Shown here one piece after another: positions 7,651 to 15,262 of a stretch of DNA of 64,000 nt (position 1 is the first letter of the stretch; each line of letters starts with the position of its first letter). The notes under the pieces were generated by a model. It saw only the letters and a program-made list of their open reading frames with translations. It was not told the DNA's origin and did not search any database. The translations under genes were made by a program, and so were the position numbers. The DNA is from Chloroflexales bacterium ZM16-3 (GTDB lineage: Bacteria; Chloroflexota; Chloroflexia; Chloroflexales; Chloroflexaceae), in assembly GCA_004138175.2 (NCBI GenBank), contig RYFE02000022.1, positions 18,590 to 82,589 on the forward strand, given 5' to 3'.

Positions 7651-10209
7651 ATGCACATTCAGTTTCTCGGCGGTGCGAGCGGGGTGGGCGCGACATGTCA
7701 GCTCGTGGAGGCGGGCGGGCGGCGCATGCTGGTGGATGCTGGCGTGCGGATGGACGGCGCCGACCGCCTGCCGGATCTGGCCGCGCTGGCCGGGGTTCCG
7801 CTCGACGCTATTCTGATCACCCACGCCCACGCCGACCATATCGGCGCGCTGCCGCTGGTGGCCGACCGCTACCCGGCCACGCCGATCTACGCCAGCCCGG
7901 CGACCATCCGGCTGATGGAGGTGATGCTCGGCGATGCAGTGCGGGTGATGGCCCGCCGCGCCGCCGATGAGCTGGAGCTGCCGCTCTACGACGAGGCGCT
8001 GGTGGCCGACACGCTGCGGCGGCTGCGCCCGCTCCAGATGGGCGCGCAGCAGCTGCCCGAGCTGCGGGGGGTGATTGTGAGCGCCCAGCGCGCCGGCCAT
8101 ATCGCCGGGGCGGTCAGCATCGGCCTGGAGGCTGCCGACGGGCGGCTGGTGATCTCCGGCGACGTGAGCGCCACCCCGCAGCGGACGATCCTGGGCGCCG
8201 CCGTGCCCGCGCCGCGCCGCCCCGACCTGATGGTGCTGGAGAGCACCTACGGCGCGCGGCTGCACCCGAACCGCGCCGTGGAGGAGCGCAAGCTGGCCGA
8301 GGCCGTGGCGGCGGTGATCGAGCGCGGCGGCCACTGCCTCATCCCGGCCTTCGCCCTCGGCCGCGCCCAGGAGGTCATTCTCATCCTGCGGGCCGCCCAG
8401 CGCGACGGGGTGATCCCGGCCTTCCCGATCGCCGTGGACGGCCTGGTGCGCTCGGTCTGCGCGGCCTACGCGGCCATCCCCGACGCGCTCACCCCGGCCC
8501 TGGCCCGCCACGTGCGCAACGGCGGCAAGCCCTTCTTCAGCAGCAGCATCCAGCCGGTCGAGAGCCCACAGCAGCGCGAGCGGGTGATCGCCGGGCCGCC
8601 CGGCGCGATCATCAGCTCGTCGGGCATGCTCACCGGCGGGCCGTCGGTCTGGTACGCCGAGCGGCTGGCCGGGCGGCCCGAGGCGGCGATCTTCTTTAGC
8701 GGATACATTGACGATGAGGCCCCCGGACGGCGTCTGCTCGACCTGGCCGACGCCCAGCCCGAGGCGCGGCGCATGACCTTCGGCGAGCGCACGCTGCCGG
8801 TGACCTGCGAGGTGGGCCGCTACAGCCTGAGCGCCCACGCCGATGGGGATGAGCTGGCGGCGATGGTGCGCGCGGTTCAGCCGCGCACGGTTGCCCTGGT
8901 CCACGGCGACCCGGAGGCCCGCGCGGCGCTGGCGGCCCGCCTGCGCGGCCTGGCCGAGGTGATCATCCCGCGCGACGGACAGGATCTCACCATCGCGCCC
9001 TCGGCGCGTGGCGGGCGGCGCGTGGCGGCCCCGCCCGTGTCCGCGCCAGCCCTAAGCACTCCGGTGGGCGGCGGCGCGCCGATCAATGAGGCTGGGCTTG
9101 AGCGGCTCTGGGCGGCCCTGCGCGACGGCAGCGGGGTGCAGGCGCTCAGCGTGCGCGAGCTGGCGCGGGCCTGGTACGGCCCCGAGTCTGACACCGCCGC
9201 CGAGGAGCAGATGGAGGCGGCGCTGGGCGAGGGCAGCGCCCACTTTGTGGCGCTGCCCCACGCCCCCGGCCTCTGGCGGCTGCCCGCCCCCACCGAGGTG
9301 CGCCGCGCCCAGGCATCTGGCGGCACCCGCCGCAGCGGACCCCGTCCCAACACCACCGCCATCCAGGCGATCATTGACCGCTACCTCGCCCACGCGCCCG
9401 ACCTCTACCAGCGCGGGATCGACCCCGACAGCGGCGCGGTGACGCTGCGCTACTTCTTCCCCGCCGCCGCCGCCGCCCGCGACGCCGAGGCTATCCGCCA
9501 GATCGCCGAGGAGATCGGCGCGCCGGTGACGGTCTGGCCGCAGCCGCACCAGGGCCAGATGGCCCAGGTCGCCCTCGACGCGCTGCCCGAGGGGCTGGAG
9601 GCCGAGCGCGCGCCCGCGCTCTACCTGGATGAGGGGCGGGTGGAGCTGCGCTGCACCGGCAGCGCCGACCCGCAGACCATCGCCGCTGTTGAGACGAGCT
9701 TCGCCCAGCGCACTGGCTGGACGCTGAACATCCGCGTGCCGGGAGCCGCGCCCGCCGCCGCGCCCGCTGTTGACGACGAGCTGTTCGCGCCACCGAGGGG
9801 TGCCAAGCGCAGCGAGGTGAACTTCGCCCTGAGCACGGCGCGCAGCTGGTTCGGCCAGGAGACCGGCTGCTACAAGGCCAGCGCCGACCAAGACGCGGGC
9901 GTGGTGACGCTGCGCTTCCACTTCCCCGAGGTGGCGCGGGCGCGACACGGCGCACAGCTGGCCGAGCTGGCCGCCTTCGTCGGCTGGGCGGTGCGGGTCT
10001 GGCCACAGCCGCACCAGGAGGCGCTGATGCGCGCGGCCCGCGAGGCGCTGCCGCCGGGGCTGCGCGCCTCGGGCGCGCCCGCCATCCAGGGAGCCTCTCG
10101 CGAGGTGACGCTGCGCGCACAGGGCGCGGCATCGGTTGAGGAGCTTGAATCCGCCGCATGTGCCTTCGCCGAGCGCACCGGCTGGGCGCTCAGCGTTGTG
10201 ATCAAGTAG
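7651..10209 (+). CDS. Metallo-beta-lactamase/beta-CASP hydrolase with duplicated C-terminal domain
   Basis: An 852-residue protein. Residues 1-200 are a metallo-beta-lactamase fold with THAHADHIG (HxHxDH, residues 58-63) and SGDVSAT; residues about 205-340 are a beta-CASP domain (VLESTYGAR, PAFALGRAQE, SSSGMLTGG); the last His of the active site is in SLSAHADGDEL. This core is that of CPSF73-like RNA nucleases. The remaining 380 residues are unlike RNase J or CPSF: a linker, then two tandem copies of a domain of about 125 residues that share VTLRYFFP/VTLRFHFP, VxVWPQPHQ and FAxRTGW. The start at 7651 has AGGAA upstream; earlier in-frame starts lie across a hairpin. RNA processing is the best guess. 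Confidence 0.85.
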   Translation: MHIQFLGGASGVGATCQLVEAGGRRMLVDAGVRMDGADRLPDLAALAGVPLDAILITHAHADHIGALPLVADRYPATPIYASPATIRLMEVMLGDAVRVMARRAADELELPLYDEALVADTLRRLRPLQMGAQQLPELRGVIVSAQRAGHIAGAVSIGLEAADGRLVISGDVSATPQRTILGAAVPAPRRPDLMVLESTYGARLHPNRAVEERKLAEAVAAVIERGGHCLIPAFALGRAQEVILILRAAQRDGVIPAFPIAVDGLVRSVCAAYAAIPDALTPALARHVRNGGKPFFSSSIQPVESPQQRERVIAGPPGAIISSSGMLTGGPSVWYAERLAGRPEAAIFFSGYIDDEAPGRRLLDLADAQPEARRMTFGERTLPVTCEVGRYSLSAHADGDELAAMVRAVQPRTVALVHGDPEARAALAARLRGLAEVIIPRDGQDLTIAPSARGGRRVAAPPVSAPALSTPVGGGAPINEAGLERLWAALRDGSGVQALSVRELARAWYGPESDTAAEEQMEAALGEGSAHFVALPHAPGLWRLPAPTEVRRAQASGGTRRSGPRPNTTAIQAIIDRYLAHAPDLYQRGIDPDSGAVTLRYFFPAAAAARDAEAIRQIAEEIGAPVTVWPQPHQGQMAQVALDALPEGLEAERAPALYLDEGRVELRCTGSADPQTIAAVETSFAQRTGWTLNIRVPGAAPAAAPAVDDELFAPPRGAKRSEVNFALSTARSWFGQETGCYKASADQDAGVVTLRFHFPEVARARHGAQLAELAAFVGWAVRVWPQPHQEALMRAAREALPPGLRASGAPAIQGASREVTLRAQGAASVEELESAACAFAERTGWALSVVIK

Positions 10210-10273
10210 GGGCGAAGCATCGCCACCGGATGTGTGGACATGTCCACACATCCGGTGGCGATGCTTCGCCCCT
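10208..10273. terminator. 66-bp perfect palindrome between convergent genes
   Basis: Two 33-base arms with no spacer, centred at 10240/10241 and starting AGGGGCGAAGCATCG. It overlaps the stop region of the beta-CASP gene and faces the phosphofructokinase stop at 10296. Bases 10274-10300 are CTGTCCCC repeats. A bidirectional terminator is likely. Confidence 0.65.
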
Positions 10274-10295
10274 CCTGTCCCCTGTCCCCTGTCCC

Positions 10296-11453
10296 CTAAT
10301 ACAGGAACATCGGCTTGCCAATCAGGTGGGTCATGTGCGGGCGGTACTCCTGCACATCGTAGAGCTCGCGGACATTCACCCGCTTGACGCTCTGGGTCGG
10401 CATATCGGCCGACACCGTGGTGTAGACGCCGTTCTGGAGGGCCACCATCAGGCCGCTGTGGCCGCGCTCAAGCTCCTGGATGGCCAGGTTGCCGTAGGAC
10501 GTGGCCACCATGCGGTCGAGCGAGTCGGGGGCACCGGCGCGCATCAGGTAGGCCAGCTGCTGGTTCACCACATCCACGCCGCTGATCTTCTTGATCGCCT
10601 CGCCGACGATCGAGCCGATGCCGCCCAGCTTCTTGTGGCCGTAGGCGTCCTCCTGGCCGTACTCCACAATCTGCCCGCCGAGCATGCTGGCGCCCTCGGA
10701 CACCACCACAACCGCGTAGTTGCTGGGGTTGGCCTTGCGATCATCCAGCAGCATGCCGGTCAGCCGCTCAACGTCGAAGGGCACCTCGCTGATCAGGGCG
10801 CGGTCGGCGTCGGACAGGTAGGCCGAGATCAGGGCCGTCTCGCCGCTGTTGCGGCCGAACAGCTCGACCACGGCGATGCGCTCGTGGCTTCCGGCGGGGG
10901 TGCGCAGGGCGTTGATGAACTCTACGCTGCGGGTGATCGCAGTGCTAAAGCCGATGCAGTAGTCGGTGCCGAAGACATCATTGTCCATCGTCTTAGGGAT
11001 GGAGACGACGCGCACGCCCTCTTTGTGGAGGCGCACGGCGAAGGAGAGCGTGTCGTCGCCGCCGATCGGGATGAGCGCATCGATCTTCAGCTTCTCGATC
11101 GCCTGTAGGACGTGGGCGGTGCAGTCGACGGTCTTATTGTCGCCAAAGGGGTAGTTGTCGGCCAGAAAGTCGGGCATGTTCGCCTTGCTCACCTTCTGCG
11201 GGTTGGTGCGCGAGGTGTGCAGGTGGGTGCCGCCGTAGCGATCCAGCGTGCGGACATCGAGCTTCGTCAGCGGCTCGACCCACTCGCGCTGCTCCTCCTC
11301 AGTCAGGTCGATCTTGTAGTTGAGCAGCCCGGCCCAGCCGCGCCGGATGCCCAGCACATCCCAGCCGTTCGTCGCGGCCCGGTTGACCACCGCCTTGATG
11401 CATGGGTTGAGCCCAGGGACATCGCCACCACCCGTCAGAATGCCGATCCTCAT
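10296..11453 (-). CDS. 6-phosphofructokinase, PPi-type signature
   Basis: A 385-residue phosphofructokinase. The phosphoryl-donor loop is IGGDDT (131-134) and the catalytic segment is PKTMDND (153-159). In this family an Asp at the second position of that loop (GGDD rather than GGDG) and a Lys before TxDND mark pyrophosphate use instead of ATP. The catalytic Asp157 and the segments [17 protein letters not shown] and SEGA are present. Fructose-6-phosphate phosphorylation would be reversible if PPi is the donor. RBS GAGGAG precedes the start. It lies 124 bases beyond the double-length phosphofructokinase on the same strand. Donor choice is an inference from two residues. Confidence 0.9.
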   Translation of the reverse strand: MRIGILTGGGDVPGLNPCIKAVVNRAATNGWDVLGIRRGWAGLLNYKIDLTEEEQREWVEPLTKLDVRTLDRYGGTHLHTSRTNPQKVSKANMPDFLADNYPFGDNKTVDCTAHVLQAIEKLKIDALIPIGGDDTLSFAVRLHKEGVRVVSIPKTMDNDVFGTDYCIGFSTAITRSVEFINALRTPAGSHERIAVVELFGRNSGETALISAYLSDADRALISEVPFDVERLTGMLLDDRKANPSNYAVVVVSEGASMLGGQIVEYGQEDAYGHKKLGGIGSIVGEAIKKISGVDVVNQQLAYLMRAGAPDSLDRMVATSYGNLAIQELERGHSGLMVALQNGVYTTVSADMPTQSVKRVNVRELYDVQEYRPHMTHLIGKPMFLY

Positions 11454-11577
11454 GGTGTTCTCCTCTTCGTTGATGGGAACATACGGTCGATATGGTCGCT
11501 TCGATATTGTTTAGATAAGGTTCGTAGCAGCTTGACCGTTTGCCGCCGAACGGCCCTCACCCCCTGCCTCCCGCCCC

Positions 11578-13812
11578 CTACGCGCCCTCGTTCGGCGGGT
11601 GATTGAGCGCGCGGGCAACATCACGCAGGGCCATCCACCACTGCTCGCGCGGGCGGGCGTGGGCGATATCCATCATGCGCGGCATATCTTCGATGTTGAG
11701 GATCTGCACCTTGCCGCTCTTGTAGCCGATGAAGGCCCCGCTGGCCTCGCCCCGCCCGCCGTGGTCAATCAGGAACTCGACGCAGCGAACCGCCAGGCGG
11801 GTGGCCTGGATGCGGTCGAAGGGCGAGGGGTCGCCGCCCTGCTGGAGATGCCCGAGGATGGCCTGGCGCACCTCGAAGAGTTCGCCGCCCTCCTCCTCGA
11901 AGAGCGCGCACATAAAGCCCGTGGTGTAGATCGGGTTGGCCTTCTCGTTGCGGATCATCAGGCTCAGGCGCTTGCCGCGCTGGAACCAGTAGCGCATCTC
12001 CTCCAGGTCGCGCTGCATATCGTGCAGGGTGATGCCCTCCTCGGGCAGGTAGACCCGCTCGGCGCCGCTAGAGAGGCCGCCCATCAGCGCGAGATAGCCG
12101 CAGTCGCGGCCCATCACCTCGATCACAAAGCAGCGGCGCGAGGCGACGGCGCTCTGTTTGATCCGGTCGACCGCATTGATAATATTGTTCAGGGCGGTGT
12201 CGGCGCCGATGCTCAGCTCGGAGCCGGGCAGGTTATTGTTGATGCTGGACGGCAGGCAGATCATCGGGATGTTGAAGGCCGGGAAGGTGTGCCGCTCGGT
12301 ATAGAGCTTATGGCATGTCTGGTAGCCCGACCAGCCGCCGATCATCAGGATGCCGTCGATAGCGTAGCGCTCAATGTTGCGGGCGATCTGGTAGAGATCG
12401 GCACCCTGGGGGATCTTGCGGTTGGTGCCGAGCTCGGCCCCGCCGAGGGTGGCCCAGCCGCTCACGCTCATCCAGTCCATCTCGTGGATATCGCCATCAA
12501 TCAGGCCCTGGAAGCCGCCGTTCACGCCAAGCATGGTATGGCCGTGGTCGAGGACGAGGCGTACGGCCACGCGCACCGCTGTATTCATACCGGGCGAAGG
12601 GCCGCCGGAGTGGAGCACAGCAAGACGCAGGGGGCGCTCGGTGCTGCTGCTGATCGGCGGCTGCGACTGCACCAGGGTGCCGAAGGTGCGGAACGCCTCG
12701 CTGAAACTGCCGCCGCGCAGGTCCATAGCCCGCCCGTAGTTATGGGCGGCGATCGCCTCAGCCACAGCGCGGGTGTCGGACACGCAGGCCATCAGGGGCA
12801 CGCGGGTGACGCGGTTCTCGCGCATGCCGATCAGCTGCGGCTCGCGCTCGGGGGTGGTGCCGAGCAGCTCAATCACAGCGGTGTGGCCGAGCAGGGTGCT
12901 CATCCAGCGGTCGAAGGCGCTGGGCGAGCCGCCGCGCTGCACGTGGCCCAGGATCGTCACGCGGGTATCCTCGCCGAGGCGCTCCTCAAGCAGGCGCTTG
13001 ATCTGGTCGGCGGTGATCGGGTTGCCGAGCCGGTCGCAGGCGCCCTCGGCCACCACCACAATGCTATCGCGGCGGCCGCTCTTGCGCCCGGCATAGAGCA
13101 CCTCACAGATATGGCTCTCCCAATCGTCCACCTCGGGGGGCTGCTCGGGGATGAAGACCCAGTCGGCGCCGCCAGAGATCGCGCTCATCAGCGCGAGGTA
13201 GCCGCAGTGGCGGCCCATCACCTCGATCACAAAGGTGCGCTGGTGGCTGGCGGCGGTGGAGCTGATCGCGTCGAGGGCCTCGGTGATCCGGTGCAGGGCC
13301 GTGTCGGCGCCGATAGTCATATCGGTGCCGCAGAAGTCGTTGTCGATCGAGCCGACCATGCCGACGATGCCGAGGAAGGGGTGGCGCACGGCGGTGGCGG
13401 CATCGATCAGACCCTCGGCCAGCAGCTCGACGATCAGCTCGGGCCACTCCTGGCGGAACAGGTTCGCCCCGGTGAGGCTGCCATCGCCGCCGATGATCAC
13501 CAGCCGGTCGATACCGTTGGCGATCAGGTTGGCGACGGCCTGGCGGCGGCCCTCGCGGGTGCGGAAGCCGACGCTGCGGGCGGTGCCGATCATCGTGCCG
13601 CCCTTGTGCAGGATCCCGCCCACATCATCCCAGGACATGCGCCGGATCTGCGCGCCGCCCTCGATCATGCCCTGGTAACCCTCGTAGATCGCGAACACCT
13701 CGCAGCCACGGCTGATCCCGGCGCGAACCACCGCCCGCACCGCCGCGTTCATCCCCGGTGCGTCGCCGCCGCTCGTCAGGACACCAATGCGCAATAGCTC
13801 TTGCGCGGCCAT
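11578..13812 (-). CDS. Double-length 6-phosphofructokinase with degenerate second half
   Basis: A 744-residue protein made of two tandem phosphofructokinase domains, the layout of eukaryotic enzymes. The N-terminal half (about 1-375) is intact: SGGDAPGMN, IGGDGS (ATP-type Gly, 107-112), VGSIDND (154-159, catalytic Asp157), EVMGRHCGYLA and HVQRGGSPSAFDR. The C-terminal half (about 395-744) keeps the fold (SGGPSPGMN, EVMGRDCGYLA, HLQQGGDPSPFDR) but the donor loop reads IGGWSG and the catalytic segment SINNN (523-527), so both Asp are Asn. That half should be inactive and may hold an effector site. An upstream GGGGAAGAGAG may serve as RBS. The 3' neighbour is the PPi-type enzyme. Confidence 0.9.
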   Translation of the reverse strand: MAAQELLRIGVLTSGGDAPGMNAAVRAVVRAGISRGCEVFAIYEGYQGMIEGGAQIRRMSWDDVGGILHKGGTMIGTARSVGFRTREGRRQAVANLIANGIDRLVIIGGDGSLTGANLFRQEWPELIVELLAEGLIDAATAVRHPFLGIVGMVGSIDNDFCGTDMTIGADTALHRITEALDAISSTAASHQRTFVIEVMGRHCGYLALMSAISGGADWVFIPEQPPEVDDWESHICEVLYAGRKSGRRDSIVVVAEGACDRLGNPITADQIKRLLEERLGEDTRVTILGHVQRGGSPSAFDRWMSTLLGHTAVIELLGTTPEREPQLIGMRENRVTRVPLMACVSDTRAVAEAIAAHNYGRAMDLRGGSFSEAFRTFGTLVQSQPPISSSTERPLRLAVLHSGGPSPGMNTAVRVAVRLVLDHGHTMLGVNGGFQGLIDGDIHEMDWMSVSGWATLGGAELGTNRKIPQGADLYQIARNIERYAIDGILMIGGWSGYQTCHKLYTERHTFPAFNIPMICLPSSINNNLPGSELSIGADTALNNIINAVDRIKQSAVASRRCFVIEVMGRDCGYLALMGGLSSGAERVYLPEEGITLHDMQRDLEEMRYWFQRGKRLSLMIRNEKANPIYTTGFMCALFEEEGGELFEVRQAILGHLQQGGDPSPFDRIQATRLAVRCVEFLIDHGGRGEASGAFIGYKSGKVQILNIEDMPRMMDIAHARPREQWWMALRDVARALNHPPNEGA

Positions 13813-13958
13813 AGATTCTCTCTTCCCCTCAGTGACGGGGTGACACGGCGACGGGATGAAACGATGGCAGCGTTGCTTGCTTCAGTATCGCACCTCTGGC
13901 AGCGATTTATCGCATAAGGTAGTCACTCTGTCACTGTAGTTATCACCGTATCACCGTG

Positions 13959-14906
13959 TCAGGCAGGGAACATCCCGCTGATAGACTCGTGCGTGTAGAT
14001 ACGCCGGATGGCCTCAGCGAAGAGGGGCGCCACCGAGACGACCTCCATCTTCGGCGAGAGCTGCACCGGCTGGGTCTCAATCGTATCGGTGTAGAGCAGC
14101 TTCTTCAGCGGGCTGCTGTCGATCTTCTCGACCGCGCTGGAGGTGAACACACCGTGGGACACCATCGCATACACCTCGTGGGCCCCCGCCTCGATCAGCC
14201 GACCAGCCACCTGGGTGAGCGTGCCGCCCGAGATGGTAAAGTCATCGACGATCAGGGCCGTCTTCCCGGCGACATCGCCGATAATCTCAAGCACCTCGGC
14301 ATGCTCGCTATGGTCGGGCCGCTCCTTATTGGCGATCGCCAGGGACGCGCCGAGGTAGGCGGCATAGCGCCGCGCCGCCTTAACGAACCCGGCGTCAGGC
14401 GAGACCACCACCAGGTTGGGCAGATCCATACTCCGCACATGGTCGCACAGCACCGGCAGGGCATAGAGATTATCGACGGGGATGCGGAAGAAGCCCTGGA
14501 TCTGCGGCGCGTGCAAGTCCATCGTCACCACGCGGTCGGCCCCAGCCGTCTCGATGCAGTCGGCGCAGACACGGGCGCGGATGCTCACCCTGGGCTCGTC
14601 CTTCTTGTCGCCCTTGGCGTAGCTGAAGTAAGGGATAACAGCGGTGACCGACTCGGCGCTGGCCCGCTTGAGCGCGTCGATCCAGAACAGCAGCTCCATA
14701 AAGCTATCGTTCGTGGGGAAGACGGTGCCCTGCACGATGAATGCATGGCGGCCGCGGACGTTCTCCAGGACGCGGACGAAGGTGTTGCCCTCAGAGAAGA
14801 TCTTCGTCTCGTTCCTGCCTGGCAGCTTGTTGAGGTCGGCGCAGATACGCTCGGTGAGGCCACGGCTCCTGCTGCCCCCGAAGATGACGACATCCTCAAA
14901 GCCCAT
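13959..14906 (-). CDS. prs: Ribose-phosphate pyrophosphokinase (PRPP synthase)
   Basis: A 315-residue protein of normal length. It has the ATP-side segment YFSYAKGDKKDEPRVSIRA, the metal/PRPP segment VVTMDLHAPQIQGFF, VVSPDAGFVKAARRYA and the 5-phosphate loop VDDFTISGGTL. It makes PRPP from ribose 5-phosphate and ATP for nucleotide, His and Trp synthesis. The start at 14906 has GGAGG 6 bases upstream. Some positions differ from the enterobacterial enzyme (for example FSEGN), which fits a distant class but not loss of function. It runs in the same direction as the two phosphofructokinases, 147 bases upstream of them. Confidence 0.94.
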   Translation of the reverse strand: MGFEDVVIFGGSRSRGLTERICADLNKLPGRNETKIFSEGNTFVRVLENVRGRHAFIVQGTVFPTNDSFMELLFWIDALKRASAESVTAVIPYFSYAKGDKKDEPRVSIRARVCADCIETAGADRVVTMDLHAPQIQGFFRIPVDNLYALPVLCDHVRSMDLPNLVVVSPDAGFVKAARRYAAYLGASLAIANKERPDHSEHAEVLEIIGDVAGKTALIVDDFTISGGTLTQVAGRLIEAGAHEVYAMVSHGVFTSSAVEKIDSSPLKKLLYTDTIETQPVQLSPKMEVVSVAPLFAEAIRRIYTHESISGMFPA

Positions 14907-14961
14907 GACGATCCTCCGTCTCGGACGGCTTCCCGGCGGCTAGTATAGCACGGGGATGGGA

Positions 14962-15033
14962 AGGGCTGTTGCAACGTCACCTCACGGTAGAGGTGTGGGG
15001 GCGGCAAAGCCCCAGGACTGTTGCAACAGCCCT
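14962..15033. repeat. Cloverleaf-like inverted repeat
   Basis: Outer 14-base arms AGGGCTGTTGCAAC and its complement (14962-14975, 15020-15033) enclose two small hairpins (CACCTC/GAGGTG and GGGGC/GCCCC). The segment TGCAACGTCACCTC inside it recurs at 45927-45940. It lies upstream of prs at the left edge of the island. Nothing else is seen from 14907 to 15071. Confidence 0.6.
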
Positions 15034-15071
15034 GAGGGAGCAAGGCCGGTGCAAGAATCGCTTATAGAAAT

Positions 15072-15096
15072 AGCCCGTAAAGCCCAGGAGCTTTAG
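15072..15096 (+). repeat. 25-bp inverted repeat, left copy
   Basis: This 25-base sequence, starting AGCCCGTAAAGCCC, is the exact reverse complement of 25442-25466. The pair brackets the CHAT/STAND block. A 7-base direct repeat GAAATAG lies on either side of the copy (15067 and 15105). Confidence 0.8.
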
Positions 15097-15113
15097 TAGA
15101 TGCTGAAATAGAC

Positions 15114-15143
15114 AATGCCAGGAAATACATATTTCCTGGCATT
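15114..15143. repeat. Short perfect hairpin
   Basis: Arms AATGCCAGGAAATA and its complement flank a 2-base loop (15128-15129). It lies 20 bases upstream of the promoter of the CHAT gene and could insulate the island from upstream transcription. It has no T-run. Confidence 0.5.
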
Positions 15144-15163
15144 TCTAGTCACTGCGCCGCATC

Positions 15164-15192
15164 TTGACGCTTTCTGCTGAGCAGACTACACT
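15164..15192 (+). promoter_or_regulatory. Sigma-70-type promoter of the CHAT gene
   Basis: TTGACG at 15164-15169, an exact 17-base spacer, and TACACT at 15187-15192. It gives a leader of about 65 bases before the start at 15263. Unlike the promoters at 18.9 and 27.1 kb it carries no 11-bp hexamer repeats. Confidence 0.6.
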
Positions 15193-15262
15193 ATCGCTGT
15201 GGCAAATTTCCCTGGCAACAGTGATGCGCCGAGTCGCTACCTCAAGTATCTAGCAGGCAACC

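Noticed and set aside
11599..13797. 732-codon plus-strand frame opposite the double phosphofructokinase
   Set aside because: Antisense shadow of a gene with all family motifs; no ribosome-binding site and unnatural His/Gly/Asp-rich composition.
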